Shown: in pieces, positions 42,658 to 51,817 of the stretch | Layout of the letters: each line of letters opens with the position of its first letter | Numbering within the stretch: the first letter of the stretch is position 1 | NCBI GenBank assembly: GCA_046052145.1 | Contig: JBJOMW010000012.1 | Coordinates: 1 to 64,000 of the forward strand | Reading direction: 5' to 3' | Source of the DNA: Falsiroseomonas sp046052145 | GTDB taxonomy: Bacteria; Pseudomonadota; Alphaproteobacteria; Acetobacterales; Acetobacteraceae | DNA: 64,000 nt | The notes under the pieces: model-generated | Seen by the model: the letters and a program-made list of their open reading frames with translations, nothing else | Told to the model about the DNA's origin: nothing | Database searches by the model: none | Made by a program: the position numbers and the translations under genes

Positions 42658-43259
42658 GCGAGCTTCGCGAGTTCCGCCGCGACGTTGCTGATCGCCGCCA
42701 CGGGGCGGAGCGCGGCGATGGCGGTGTCGTGCAGCTCCTGGCTGAAGGCGGCGCAGCCATCCTCCAGCACCGTCACCTGGAATTCGCGCACATGCGCGCC
42801 GCGCACGGTGGAGGACACGCCGCCATTGGTGACGATGCCGCTGACGATCAGGCGGCGGATGCCGGCCTTCCTCAGGATCCATTCCAGCCGCGTCTGGTAG
42901 AAGGCGTCGTAGCCGACCTTCTCGACCGCGAGGTCCGGCACGCCGAGCTCATCCACCACCCGGTGACCCCAGCCGCCCATGACGAAGTCGCCCTTCTTCA
43001 GGAAGGGGCGCAGCGCCCTGAGATGCGGATCGATGAAGGGCTCGCCACCCTTGCCGGTGAACAGCGTGAAATGGGTGGAGGTGATCCAGCCGCCCTTGGC
43101 GCGGATCGCGGCCGCGAGCGGCGCGACGCGGGCCGGCACCGCAGCGATGGCGGCCGCCGTCTGCCCCGCGCGGCCATAGGCGCCGTCCGGATGGAGGAAA
43201 TCGTTCTGCAGATCACACAGCAGCAGCGCGGTCTGCGTGAGAGGGATGTCGTCTGCCAT
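42654..43259 (-). CDS. Isochorismatase-fold hydrolase lacking the catalytic Cys
   Basis: 201-residue protein with the cysteine-hydrolase/isochorismatase fold. The Asp is Asp16 in LLLCDLQNDF, the Lys is Lys114 in AVEKVGYDAF, but the third position, in GIVTNGGVSST, is Gly147 where N-carbamoyl hydrolases have Cys (TNxCVxST). True isochorismatases (EntB, PhzD) also have Gly here and hydrolyse by acid catalysis. In an operon with HyuA/HyuB an N-carbamoyl amidohydrolase would be expected, so the substitution is notable. I use ATG 43259, which has GGGAGTGAG upstream; a GTG at 43268 overlaps the hyuA stop. Confidence 0.88.
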   Translation of the reverse strand: MADDIPLTQTALLLCDLQNDFLHPDGAYGRAGQTAAAIAAVPARVAPLAAAIRAKGGWITSTHFTLFTGKGGEPFIDPHLRALRPFLKKGDFVMGGWGHRVVDELGVPDLAVEKVGYDAFYQTRLEWILRKAGIRRLIVSGIVTNGGVSSTVRGAHVREFQVTVLEDGCAAFSQELHDTAIAALRPVAAISNVAAELAKLA

Positions 43260-43264
43260 GCGGC

Positions 43265-45331
43265 TCACTCCCGCTCGATGATGAGGTTGCCGAAGCGGTC
43301 CACGCGCGCCACGAGGTCGGGGTCGACCACCACGGTCGCATCGGGCTGTTCCAAGATCGCCGGCCCGTGCACCAGCGCGCCGACCGGAAGATCGAGCCGC
43401 GACCAGACCGTTGCGGCATGCCAGGCACCGTCGAACCAGACCTGCCGCGCGCCGCGTGCCGCGCCGTCCAGCGTGGCATCGGCCGATGGCGCGAGCGCCG
43501 CCAGGTCGAAATCGGGGCGCACACCAATGGCCGCCGTGCGCAGCGTCACGATGCGGATCGGCAGGCCCGGCAACAGGCGCGAGAAGGCCTGCTGATAGGC
43601 GGCCTCGAAGGCCGAGCGGATCACGGCCTCGCTCACGCCCGTGGTGCCGCCCATCACATGCAGCGGCAGCGGCACGCCGACCGTGTGGGTCTGGCCGGCA
43701 TAATGCATGTCGAGCTCGAAGCGGATGTCGAGGCGCGTGACCGGCAGGCCCGCCGCCTCCACCACGGCGCGCGCGGCGGCCGCTTCCTCCACCATGCGCA
43801 CATCGAGGGATGCGGCATCGAGCCCCTCAAGCGCTAGGTTCAAGGTGCGCACCTGATCGTGCCGTACATCGGCGATGACGCAGCCGATGGCGCTGGTGAC
43901 GCCGGGGAAGCGTGGCACCAGCGCGGCCTTGAGGCCGACTTCCTTGATCAGCGCGCCGACATGGAGCGCCCCGCCGCCACCGAAGGGCAGCGCCACGAAG
44001 CTTTGCGGATCATGCCCGCGCTCGATGGACACCAGCCGGATCGCGCCGGCCATGCGCGCATTGGCAACCCGCACGATAGCCTCCGCAGCCTGCATCGCAT
44101 CAAGGCCGAGCGGCGTGCCGACATGCTCGGCGATGGCGGCCTTGGCGCCTTCCACATCGAGCCGCGAGAGCGCGCCGCCGATGGGGCGTTCGGCATTGAT
44201 GCGGCCGAGCACGACATTGGCATCCGTCAGCGTCGGGCGGGTGTTGCCCTGGCCGTAGCAAACGGGGCCGGGGCGGCTGCCCGCGCTCTCCGGGCCGACT
44301 TGCAGCAGGCCGCCACGGTCCACATGCGCGATGGAGCCGCCGCCGGCACCGATGGTCGTGATCTCGATCATCGGGCTGCGGATCACGAGGCCGAAATCGA
44401 TCGTTGCCTGCGCCGCCAGTTCCATCCGCCCGCCGGTGACGAGCGAGACATCGAAGCTGGTGCCGCCGAGGTCGCAGGTGATGGCGTTCTCGAACCCCGC
44501 CGCACGGGCGATGGCCGCCGCCGCGATCACACCGGCCGCGGGACCGGACAGCGCGGTGCGCGAGGGAATGGCGCGCGCCGTCGCAGTGGACATGATGCCG
44601 CCATTCGACTGCACGATATGGAACCGCCCGCCGAACCCTGCCTGGTCCAGCGCGCCTTCGAGCTTGCCGAGATAGCTCGCGACCACGGGTTGCAGATAGG
44701 CGTTGAGCGCGGTGGTGGAGGCGCGTTCGAATTCGCGGATCTCAGGCAGGATCTCGCTGCTGACGGAGACATGCGGGTTCGGCCAGACGGCGCGCACCGC
44801 CGCCGCCGCCGCGCGTTCATTGGCGGGATTGGCATAGGCGTTGATGAAGACGATGGCGCAGGCCTCGGCGCCCTGCGCCAGTAACTCGCGCGCGGCGGCC
44901 TGGACGGCGGCGATGTCCACCGGCGTGCGCACCGTGCCGTCGGCGAGCGTCCGCTCCGGCACCTCGGCGCGCATGTCGCGTTCGGCGACAGGCAGGAATT
45001 CACCCCACAGGCCCCAGGTGTTGCGACGGTCGCGCCGGCGCATCTCCAGCACGTCCCGGAAGCCCTGCGTGGTGATGACACCGAGCTTCGCGCCCTTGCG
45101 CTCCAACAGCGCATTGGTACCGACGGTGGTGCCGTGGACGATGGCCTCGAAGCCCGCGGGGCCGCCAAGGGCGCGGAGGCCATTCATGAAGCCGACCGCC
45201 TCATCGCCACGGTTCGACGGAACCTTGGCGGTGCGGAAGACATTCGCGGCGGGATCGAACAGGAAGAGGTCGGTGAAAGTGCCGCCGACATCCACGCCGA
45301 TGATCGGTCCCGATTGGGGCTTGCTGGTCAT
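43265..45331 (-). CDS. hyuA: Hydantoinase/oxoprolinase family protein, subunit A
   Basis: ATP-dependent ring-opening enzyme subunit of 688 residues. The N-terminal acetate-kinase-like ATPase fold begins IGVDVGGTFTDLFLFD, with TCDLGGTSFDVSLVTGG near residue 290 and GGGALHVGALIKEVG near 450. In N-methylhydantoinase and 5-oxoprolinase the A and B subunits together hydrolyse a cyclic amide with ATP; acetone carboxylase and acetophenone carboxylase are relatives. Start ATG at 45331 overlaps the hyuB stop (ATGA). The substrate is unknown; hydantoin- or oxoproline-like rings are the best guess. Confidence 0.93.
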   Translation of the reverse strand: MTSKPQSGPIIGVDVGGTFTDLFLFDPAANVFRTAKVPSNRGDEAVGFMNGLRALGGPAGFEAIVHGTTVGTNALLERKGAKLGVITTQGFRDVLEMRRRDRRNTWGLWGEFLPVAERDMRAEVPERTLADGTVRTPVDIAAVQAAARELLAQGAEACAIVFINAYANPANERAAAAAVRAVWPNPHVSVSSEILPEIREFERASTTALNAYLQPVVASYLGKLEGALDQAGFGGRFHIVQSNGGIMSTATARAIPSRTALSGPAAGVIAAAAIARAAGFENAITCDLGGTSFDVSLVTGGRMELAAQATIDFGLVIRSPMIEITTIGAGGGSIAHVDRGGLLQVGPESAGSRPGPVCYGQGNTRPTLTDANVVLGRINAERPIGGALSRLDVEGAKAAIAEHVGTPLGLDAMQAAEAIVRVANARMAGAIRLVSIERGHDPQSFVALPFGGGGALHVGALIKEVGLKAALVPRFPGVTSAIGCVIADVRHDQVRTLNLALEGLDAASLDVRMVEEAAAARAVVEAAGLPVTRLDIRFELDMHYAGQTHTVGVPLPLHVMGGTTGVSEAVIRSAFEAAYQQAFSRLLPGLPIRIVTLRTAAIGVRPDFDLAALAPSADATLDGAARGARQVWFDGAWHAATVWSRLDLPVGALVHGPAILEQPDATVVVDPDLVARVDRFGNLIIERE

Positions 45332-47034
45332 GGCGTGTATCCGTAGTCGCGCGCGGCGCTCTCCGCGCCGATGAAGCCGAGCCGGATGTCGCGCGCCACC
45401 GCCTCCCGCGGGCGCTGCATCGGGTCGCCCCAGCCGCCGCCGCCCGGGCTTTCCAGGCGCAGTCGCTGGCCCTGCGCGATCTTCACGCCGACGATCTTCG
45501 ACGCCATGGGCGGGCTCTCCCACCCCGCCTCGCCTTGCCAGGCGAAGCGGTTCAGCGCGCCCTCCTGGCCACCCGAGACGCCGAACGGCGCGTAGCGCCC
45601 GCGTTCACCCAGCAGCGCCACTTCCGTGATGCCGGGCGACAGCGCCTCGATCTCATAGACCGCGCCGACGCCGCCGCGATGCAGACCTGGGCCGCCCGAG
45701 TCAGGCCGCAGCGCCCATTGCGTGAACATCACCGGATAGGCGGCTTCCAGGATCTCGGCCGGCGGGATGGTGGCGGTGGAGATCGGGTTGTTGGCGTGGT
45801 GCAGCCCGTCGCTTTCCGGATTGCCGCCGAGGCCACCGCCGAAGAAGGAGAACATCACCCAGCGCGTGCCATCCTTCCGCTGGCCCGAGAGCGAAAGCGC
45901 GTTGATCGTGCCGAAAGGCGCGGCCGTCGCGCGCTCCGGCACGGCCTTGCCAAGCGCGCCGAAGATCACGCCGATCAGCCGCAGGATCGTCTCGGTATAG
46001 CCCGCGACCGGCCGCGGCGGCCCGACGCCGAGCAGCGAGGTGTCGGGGATCACGAATTCGATCGGGCGCAGCACGCCGGCATTGGCCGGCACATCCGGGA
46101 AGGCGTGCTTCAGCGCGACATAGCAGGCCGCGACCGTCGTCGCGCGGCTGATATTGATCGGCCCGAGGCAGGCGTCGGAGCTGCGCGAGAAATCCAGCAG
46201 CATCCGCCCGTCGCGCACCGTCATGTCGAGCGCGATGGTCAGCCGCTCATCCCGCACGCCGTCATTGTCGAGGTAGTCCGCGAAGGCGTAGTGGCCTTCG
46301 GGTAGGCCGCGGATCTCGGCTTCCATCAACGCCGCGGCGCGGTCGGCCAGTGCCACGAAGGCCGCGTCGAGCTTCGTCTCCCCATGCTCGTCCAGCAGCT
46401 GCGCGAGGCGCCGCTCGCCGAGGTCGAGCGCGTTGAGCTGGCCGTTCAGGTCGCCCCAATTCGATTGCGGCACGCGGGAATTGGCCGCGAGGATATCCAG
46501 GATGTCCTGCTGCATCACGCCGGCGCGGATCAGCTTGACGGGCGGGATGCGAACGCCTTCCTGGTGGCTTTCCGTCGCGCGCGGATTGTAGTTGCCCGGC
46601 ACATTGCCGCCGATGTCGAGCCAATGCCCGACACTCGCCAGCCAGCAGAATAGCTGCCCGTTGCGGAAGACCGGCCGCACCAGGCGGAAATCGTTGAGAT
46701 GCGTGCCGCCCTCATAGGGGTCGTTGAAGAGGAAGGTGTCGCCCGGCTCGAGGCCTGCACCGGCCTCCACGCGGCGGATCACCGCCTGGACGGCGAAGGA
46801 CATGGCGCCGACGAAGATCGGCAGGCCCTTCGTGCCCTGCACCAGCGTCGCGCCGGTCTCGGCGTGGTAGAGGCCGTGGCAGGCGTCGCGCGCCTCGGCG
46901 ATGATCGGGTTGAAGGCGCTGCGATAGAGTGTCGCGTCCATCTCATCCGCGATCTGCTCCAGCCGCCCCTTCAGGACGGCCAGCGTCACCGGGTCGATCG
47001 CAATCCGATCGACGCCACTTGGCTCAAGGCTCAT
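45328..47034 (-). CDS. hyuB: Hydantoinase/oxoprolinase family protein, subunit B
   Basis: 568-residue partner of HyuA. Begins with the typical DPVTLAVLKGRLEQIADEMDATLYRSAFNPII segment (in part: DEMDATLYRSAFNPII), then FNDPYEGGTHLNDF, GNVPGNYNPRATESHQEG, GINRAT-like region NISRATTVAACYVAL and C-terminal LESPGGGGWGDPMQR. These match the B subunit of ATP-dependent hydantoinases. The ATG at 47034 overlaps the stop of the MmgE/PrpD gene (ATGA), so PrpD, HyuB and HyuA are translationally coupled. Confidence 0.93.
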   Translation of the reverse strand: MSLEPSGVDRIAIDPVTLAVLKGRLEQIADEMDATLYRSAFNPIIAEARDACHGLYHAETGATLVQGTKGLPIFVGAMSFAVQAVIRRVEAGAGLEPGDTFLFNDPYEGGTHLNDFRLVRPVFRNGQLFCWLASVGHWLDIGGNVPGNYNPRATESHQEGVRIPPVKLIRAGVMQQDILDILAANSRVPQSNWGDLNGQLNALDLGERRLAQLLDEHGETKLDAAFVALADRAAALMEAEIRGLPEGHYAFADYLDNDGVRDERLTIALDMTVRDGRMLLDFSRSSDACLGPINISRATTVAACYVALKHAFPDVPANAGVLRPIEFVIPDTSLLGVGPPRPVAGYTETILRLIGVIFGALGKAVPERATAAPFGTINALSLSGQRKDGTRWVMFSFFGGGLGGNPESDGLHHANNPISTATIPPAEILEAAYPVMFTQWALRPDSGGPGLHRGGVGAVYEIEALSPGITEVALLGERGRYAPFGVSGGQEGALNRFAWQGEAGWESPPMASKIVGVKIAQGQRLRLESPGGGGWGDPMQRPREAVARDIRLGFIGAESAARDYGYTP

Positions 47035-48422
47035 CGGGCGAGCAGCTCCGTCAGTGCCGCGGCTTCGCGCTGCGGGCCGAGCGCGAGCACTGCCTCCTCG
47101 ATCGCGCGCGCGCGGTCGGCGCCATAGACCGGGTCGGTCAGTTCATGGAACTTCGCGCGGACCTCGGCCTCGGTGTAGGGGTCCTCGGTGTCGCCGCGAT
47201 TGGTCGTGACCTCGGCCGCGTGGACACTGCCATCGGCGAGCGTGACGCGCAGTCGCGCGGGGCGGAGGCCGGGCAGCATGGCGGTCAGTGTGGGGTCTTC
47301 GTTCACGCTCACGCGCCGGGCGAGCGCCTGCACGGCGGGGTTCTCGCGCGCCGGGCCGCGGAAGGCGGGCACGGTCGCCGCGCCATGCGCGATGGTGGTG
47401 GCCAAGGCGAAGGGGATGGAGAATTTCGCGGCCAGCATGTTGGGCGCGAGCGGACTGTCGAGCTGCGCCGCCCAGACATAGGTGTCCACCTCGATCGCAC
47501 GCACCTTCTCGGGCTGCAGCGTCCCGGTCTTCGCCAGGATCAGCCCAAGCGCGTCCAGCGCGCCATGCGTGTAGCGGCAGGCGGCGTGGCGCTTGAAATA
47601 GTTCCGGGCGATCTCCCAGCGCGCGCCGAGCTCGGCCACCATCTCCTCCGGCCGGAAATCGGTCGCGGCGACATGGCCGAAGACCGTGCCGACGCCATCG
47701 CGCTCACCCTCGAAGCCGGCGCGCACCAGATCCCACACCGTCAGGCCGAGCATGTTGGACACGCCGCAATAGGTGTTCCGGACCGTGCCGCCCTCCAGCA
47801 TCGTCTTGCGCGAGGTCGCAAGGCCGAGCGAGGCGGCCATGTTGATCACCTGGCGGAACTCCGCCCCGGTCGCGCCATGCAGCTTCGCGATACCCATCGC
47901 GGCGCCGAGCGTGCCCCAGGTGCCATGCGGATGCATCGCGACATTGAGCTTGGAGGCGATGCCGACCCGGCTGCCGAATTCATAGCCGATGGCCAGCGCC
48001 GTCAGCAGCGCCGCGCCATCGCCACGGGGTGCCGCCAGCAGCGCGGGCACAACATGGATGGCGGGATGGCCGCGCGCATACTGGTTGCCCTCATCGAGCT
48101 CCAGCATCGTGCCTGCCGTGCCGTTCAGGAAAGCGGCGGTGCCCGGGCGCGCGGCGCGGGGCTGGCCGATCACCGGCGCCTCGCCCGCGCCTTCACGGGC
48201 CAGCATGCGCTGGGCCAGCGCCTGCATTTCGGCTTCCTGTGCGCCGGCGGCGATCGCGCCGATGCAATCGAGCAGCGCGAGCCGCGCGCGGGCCGCGACC
48301 TCCGCCGGAAGATCGGCGAAGCGGGTGCGCGCGGCAAGGCCGCTCCATTCGCCAAGCCAGGCTGGCGCCGGCGCGGCCATCAGCTCGGAGGCCGGCGCAA
48401 CGCCCGTGGTCACGATCGCCAT
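47031..48422 (-). CDS. MmgE/PrpD-family protein
   Basis: 463-residue member of the 2-methylcitrate dehydratase/aconitate decarboxylase superfamily. Landmarks: RARLALLDCIGAIAAGAQE, VIGQPRAARPGTAAFLNGTAGTMLELDEGNQYARGHP (in part: LNGTAGTMLELDEG), AMGIAKLHGATGAEFRQVINMAASL and FKRHAACRYTHGALDAL. Some relatives are iminodisuccinate epimerases and some decarboxylate or dehydrate tricarboxylates; this one is not assigned. It is co-transcribed with hyuBA and follows the importer genes by 13 bp. Start ATG at 48422. Confidence 0.9.
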   Translation of the reverse strand: MAIVTTGVAPASELMAAPAPAWLGEWSGLAARTRFADLPAEVAARARLALLDCIGAIAAGAQEAEMQALAQRMLAREGAGEAPVIGQPRAARPGTAAFLNGTAGTMLELDEGNQYARGHPAIHVVPALLAAPRGDGAALLTALAIGYEFGSRVGIASKLNVAMHPHGTWGTLGAAMGIAKLHGATGAEFRQVINMAASLGLATSRKTMLEGGTVRNTYCGVSNMLGLTVWDLVRAGFEGERDGVGTVFGHVAATDFRPEEMVAELGARWEIARNYFKRHAACRYTHGALDALGLILAKTGTLQPEKVRAIEVDTYVWAAQLDSPLAPNMLAAKFSIPFALATTIAHGAATVPAFRGPARENPAVQALARRVSVNEDPTLTAMLPGLRPARLRVTLADGSVHAAEVTTNRGDTEDPYTEAEVRAKFHELTDPVYGADRARAIEEAVLALGPQREAAALTELLAR

Positions 48423-48435
48423 GGCGACGTCTCCC

Positions 48436-49137
48436 TCATAGGCCGAGATAGGCCCGCTTCAGCTCCGGATCCTCGCGCACCTGCACCGCCGGGCCCGACA
48501 GCACGAAGCTGCCATTCTCGAGCACATAGGCGCGCTCCGCGATCTCGAGCGACTGCGCGACATTCTGCTCGACCAGCATGATCGCAAGCCCTTCCGCGTG
48601 CAGCTTGCGGATCAGCGCGAACATCTCCTCCACCAGCAGCGGGGAGAGGCCGAGGGATGGCTCGTCCAGGATCAGCAGGCGCGGTTCGGCCATCAGACCG
48701 CGGCCGATGGCGAGCATCTGCTGCTCCCCGCCCGAGAGCGTGCCGGCCGCCTGGCCGGTGCGTTCCCGAAGGCGCGGGAAGGTGTCGAAGACACGTTCCA
48801 GGTTGCGGGCGCGGTTCGGCTTCGCGCGGCGGTAGGAGCCAAGCTCCAGATTCTCCCGCACGGAGAGGTTCGGGAAGATCTTGCGGCCCTCCGGCACCTG
48901 GATGAGGCCCGCGCCCATGATCTCGGACGGCGCGCGCGCGGTGATGTCGCGGCCTTCGAAGACCACGCGCCCGCCGCGCGGCTTCACCAACCCGCTGATC
49001 GCCATGTTGAGCGTCGTCTTGCCCGCGCCGTTGGAGCCGAGCACGGCGACGATCTCCCCAGCGCCCACCTGCAGCGAGACGCCTTCCAGCACGCGCGTCA
49101 GGCCGTAGCCGGCCTCCAGATCCGTCACCTCAAGCAT
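48436..49137 (-). CDS. livF: Branched-chain amino acid-type ABC transporter ATP-binding protein
   Basis: LivF-type ATPase, 233 residues. Walker A GSNGAGKTT, signature LSGGEQQMLAIGRGL, Walker B LLILDEPSLGLSP, H-loop VEQNVAQSLEIAERAYVLENG (in part: VEQNV). Length and the LivF-specific EGRKIFPNLSVRENL stretch (in part: EGRKIFPNLSV) fit. It overlaps livG by eight bases. The gene set LivK-H-M-G-F is complete, and the presence of catabolic genes downstream suggests the transporter imports their substrate and not leucine. Confidence 0.95.
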   Translation of the reverse strand: MLEVTDLEAGYGLTRVLEGVSLQVGAGEIVAVLGSNGAGKTTLNMAISGLVKPRGGRVVFEGRDITARAPSEIMGAGLIQVPEGRKIFPNLSVRENLELGSYRRAKPNRARNLERVFDTFPRLRERTGQAAGTLSGGEQQMLAIGRGLMAEPRLLILDEPSLGLSPLLVEEMFALIRKLHAEGLAIMLVEQNVAQSLEIAERAYVLENGSFVLSGPAVQVREDPELKRAYLGL

Positions 49138-49888
49138 GCGCGCCTCCGCCGAGGCGTGCTGCCGCGCCGTGGCCGAGATAGGCCTCGATCACCGCAGGGT
49201 TGCGCACCACCTCACCCGGCGTGCCGCCGGCGATGATGCGGCCCTGCGCCAGCACATGCACCACATCGCAGAGGTTCATCACCGCCTGCATCACATGCTC
49301 GATCATCAGCACGGTGACGCCGCTGTCGCGGATGGCACGCACCACGGGAACGATGTCGCGCACCTCGGATGGGTTCAGCCCGGCCAGCACTTCGTCCAGC
49401 AGCAGCAGCTTCGGCTGGGTGGCGAGCGCCTTGGCCAGTTCCACGCGTTTGCGGCCCGCCACCGTGAGTGCGGCAGCCGGCTTGTCGAGATCGCGCGCCA
49501 GGCCGACGCGCTCGGCCACCTGCTCGGCAACGGCGATCGCCTCCGCCCGGCGGCGATGGCGCAGGAAGGCACCGACAGCGATGTTCTCCCGCACCGAAAG
49601 GCCCGCGAAGGGCTGCACGATCTGGAAGGTGCGCGCGATGCCCTCCCGCGCCAGCAGATGCGGCGCGCGGCCGGTGATCTCCTCGCCACGCCAGAGCACA
49701 TTGCCGCTCGTCGGCTTCTCGAAGCCGGAGACGATGGCGAACAGCGTCGTCTTGCCCGCACCATTCGGCCCGATCAGGCCGGTGATGCTGCCCTCGGCCA
49801 CGGTGAAGCTCGCATCCGAGACCGCGAGCAGCCCGCCGAAGCGCTTCGAGACGGAGTGGACCGACAGGAAGGCGGGATCGGCGTTCAT
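49130..49888 (-). CDS. livG: Branched-chain amino acid-type ABC transporter ATP-binding protein
   Basis: LivG-type ATPase of 252 residues. Walker A GPNGAGKTT; the signature region is divergent (TVAGRKRVELAKAL in place of an LSGGQ motif), as in other LivG proteins; Walker B LLLLDEVLAGLNPSE, where Glu is replaced by Val in the usual LADEP, again common in LivG. H-loop MIEHVM. Start is ATG at 49888 with GGAGGAAG six bases upstream; this ATG overlaps the livM stop (ATGA), so an upstream ATG at 49903 is less likely. Confidence 0.94.
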   Translation of the reverse strand: MNADPAFLSVHSVSKRFGGLLAVSDASFTVAEGSITGLIGPNGAGKTTLFAIVSGFEKPTSGNVLWRGEEITGRAPHLLAREGIARTFQIVQPFAGLSVRENIAVGAFLRHRRRAEAIAVAEQVAERVGLARDLDKPAAALTVAGRKRVELAKALATQPKLLLLDEVLAGLNPSEVRDIVPVVRAIRDSGVTVLMIEHVMQAVMNLCDVVHVLAQGRIIAGGTPGEVVRNPAVIEAYLGHGAAARLGGGAHA

Positions 49889-50835
49889 CGCGGCTTCCTC
49901 CACATCCGGATCAGCCCCGGGATCTCCCGCGGCGGGAAGCGGACGACGAGGATGAGCAGCACGCCGAAGATCACGAGATCGACCCCCGGGATACGGCCGA
50001 CGAGCGACTTGGTGAATTCCGACAGGCTGTGCAGCACGATGCCGCCCAGCACCGGGCCGAAGACGGTGCCCGCGCCACCGATGATCGGCGCCAGCAGCGC
50101 CTCCACGCTGATCCAGGTGCCGTAGGCGATGGTGGAATCGAGGTAGAGGAAGTACTGCGCATACAGCGCGCCAGCTGCGCCGGTGATACCGGCCGAGAGC
50201 GAGATGGCCGCGAGCTTCACGCCCATCGCATCCACGCCGAGCGCGCGGGCAGCGCTTTCGTTCTCACGCACCGCGACAAGCTGCGCGCCAAGCCGCGAGC
50301 GTTCCAGCGCACGCGTCACGATCAGCGCGGCGACCACCAGCGCCAGCGCCACCCAGTAGAAGCTCGCCCGGTCGGCAAACTGGAAATTGGCGGCGCGGAT
50401 ATCGAGCGGGATCAGGATGCCCGCCGCGCCACCCGTCCATTCGGAGGCGTTGGCGAGCACCCGGAACACCTCGGCGAAGGCGAGCGTGACCAGCGCGAAA
50501 TAGCTGCCGCGCAGGCCGGAGCGGAAGGAGAGCGCGCCGATGATCCAGCCCACTGCGCCCGCCGCCGCGATGCCGGCCGCGAAGCCGATATAGGGGCTGA
50601 CGCCATAGCGCACCTGCAGGACCGCGGTGGCATAGGCGGCGGTGCCGAAGAAGGCGGCATGGCCGAAGCTGTACTGACCGCCATAGCCGCCGAGGATGTT
50701 CCAGCCCTGCGCGGCGAGGCAGATGATCAGCGTGAAGACCGCGAAGTTCAGCAGCGTGCCAGCCGTGACAAAGAAGGGCAGCGTCGCCGCCGCAGCAGCG
50801 AAGCCGGCGATGGGCAGCAGGTCCCGCGGGCTCAT
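49885..50835 (-). CDS. livM: Branched-chain amino acid-type ABC transporter permease
   Basis: LivM-type permease, 316 residues, about eight helices. YGGQYSFGHAAFFGTAAY is the typical segment, followed by the conserved coupling loop RLGAQLVAVRENESAARALGVDAMGVKL (in part: AVRENESAARALGV) that meets the ATPases. Helical stretches alternate through the whole chain (LPFFVTAGTLLNFAVFTLIICLAAQGW as the first). Start ATG at 50835 overlaps the livH stop in ATGA. Confidence 0.94.
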   Translation of the reverse strand: MSPRDLLPIAGFAAAAATLPFFVTAGTLLNFAVFTLIICLAAQGWNILGGYGGQYSFGHAAFFGTAAYATAVLQVRYGVSPYIGFAAGIAAAGAVGWIIGALSFRSGLRGSYFALVTLAFAEVFRVLANASEWTGGAAGILIPLDIRAANFQFADRASFYWVALALVVAALIVTRALERSRLGAQLVAVRENESAARALGVDAMGVKLAAISLSAGITGAAGALYAQYFLYLDSTIAYGTWISVEALLAPIIGGAGTVFGPVLGGIVLHSLSEFTKSLVGRIPGVDLVIFGVLLILVVRFPPREIPGLIRMWRKPR

Positions 50836-51710
50836 GCCTTCGCCCCGAACAACCCGGTCGGGCGGAACAGCAGCACCAGGATGAAGATCAGGAAGATGCC
50901 GATCTGGCCGAGGCTGTCGCCGAGATAGAGGCCTGAGAGGCTCTCCACCACGCCGATGAACAGCCCACCCAGCAGCGCGCCCGGCACGCTGCCCATGCCG
51001 CCCAGCACCACGATGGTGAAGGCGACCAGCACGAAGGCATTGCCGACGCGCGGCGTCACATAGAAGAAGGGCAGCAGTAGGCAGGCCGCAACCGCAAGGC
51101 TCGCCGCGCCGATGCCGAAGGTCACGGCATAGACGTGCTTGACGTTGATGCCGACCAGCGCGGCACCCGTGCGCTCCTTCGCCACTGCGCGGATCGCGCG
51201 GCCGGTGTCGGTCATCGCCAGCAGCACAAACAGCACCAGCGCGACGACGAAGGCGACGCCGAAGCCAACCACGCGCGGGAAGCTCAGCAGCATGGGGCCG
51301 AGCTCGATCACCTCCATCGCGTAGGGCACCTGCACCGTTAGCGTGTCGGAGCGGAAAATCGCCAGCATCAGGTTCTCGATGACGATCGAGAGGCCGAGCG
51401 TGACCAGCAGAATGTTCGAATCCTCGCCCTTGCTGGCAGGGCCGATGACGAAGCGCTGCACGCCATAGCCGAGTGCGAAGAACAGCGGCACCAGCGGCAG
51501 GATCGCGACATAGGGGTCGAGGCCGAAGACCTTCCACGCCACGAAGGCCGCGTACATGGCCAGCGTCAGCAGCGCGCCATGGGCGAAGTTGATGATGTGG
51601 AGCACGCCATAGACCAGCGTGAGCCCCAGCGCGACGAGGCCATAGATGCCTCCGGTGAGGAGGCCGTTGAGAACGGCCTCCCCCACGATCTCAGGCGGGT
51701 AGCTTCTCAT
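50832..51710 (-). CDS. livH: Branched-chain amino acid-type ABC transporter permease
   Basis: LivH-type permease of 292 residues with about eight helices. Typical segments: NGLLTGGIYGLVALGLTLVYGVLHIINFAHGALL (in part: ALGLTLVYGVLHIINFAHG), DTGRAIRAVAKERTGAALVGINV coupling loop, and GGMGSVPGALLGGLFIGVVESL near the C-terminus. Start ATG at 51710. It is preceded by a 107-bp spacer with two hairpins separating it from the binding-protein gene. Confidence 0.95.
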   Translation of the reverse strand: MRSYPPEIVGEAVLNGLLTGGIYGLVALGLTLVYGVLHIINFAHGALLTLAMYAAFVAWKVFGLDPYVAILPLVPLFFALGYGVQRFVIGPASKGEDSNILLVTLGLSIVIENLMLAIFRSDTLTVQVPYAMEVIELGPMLLSFPRVVGFGVAFVVALVLFVLLAMTDTGRAIRAVAKERTGAALVGINVKHVYAVTFGIGAASLAVAACLLLPFFYVTPRVGNAFVLVAFTIVVLGGMGSVPGALLGGLFIGVVESLSGLYLGDSLGQIGIFLIFILVLLFRPTGLFGAKA

Positions 51711-51738
51711 GCGGCCGGGCGCGCTTCAGCCCGGCCGA

Positions 51739-51792
51739 GCGGCCGAACGGCCGCCGCGGCCAGTGCCGCGAAGCCAAGCGGACGAAGTCCGC
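51739..51792. promoter_or_regulatory. Paired hairpins between binding-protein and livH genes
   Basis: Two perfect short inverted repeats lie in the spacer of the Liv operon: GCGGCCG-AA-CGGCCGC at 51739-51754 and GCGGAC-GAA-GTCCGC at 51778-51792. No U-tract follows on either strand. In Liv-type operons such stem loops often sit after the binding-protein gene and stabilise its mRNA, giving more receptor than permease; that is the likely role, by analogy. Confidence 0.45.
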
Positions 51793-51817
51793 GCCCGGCG
51801 TCTGAGGGCGAACATCA

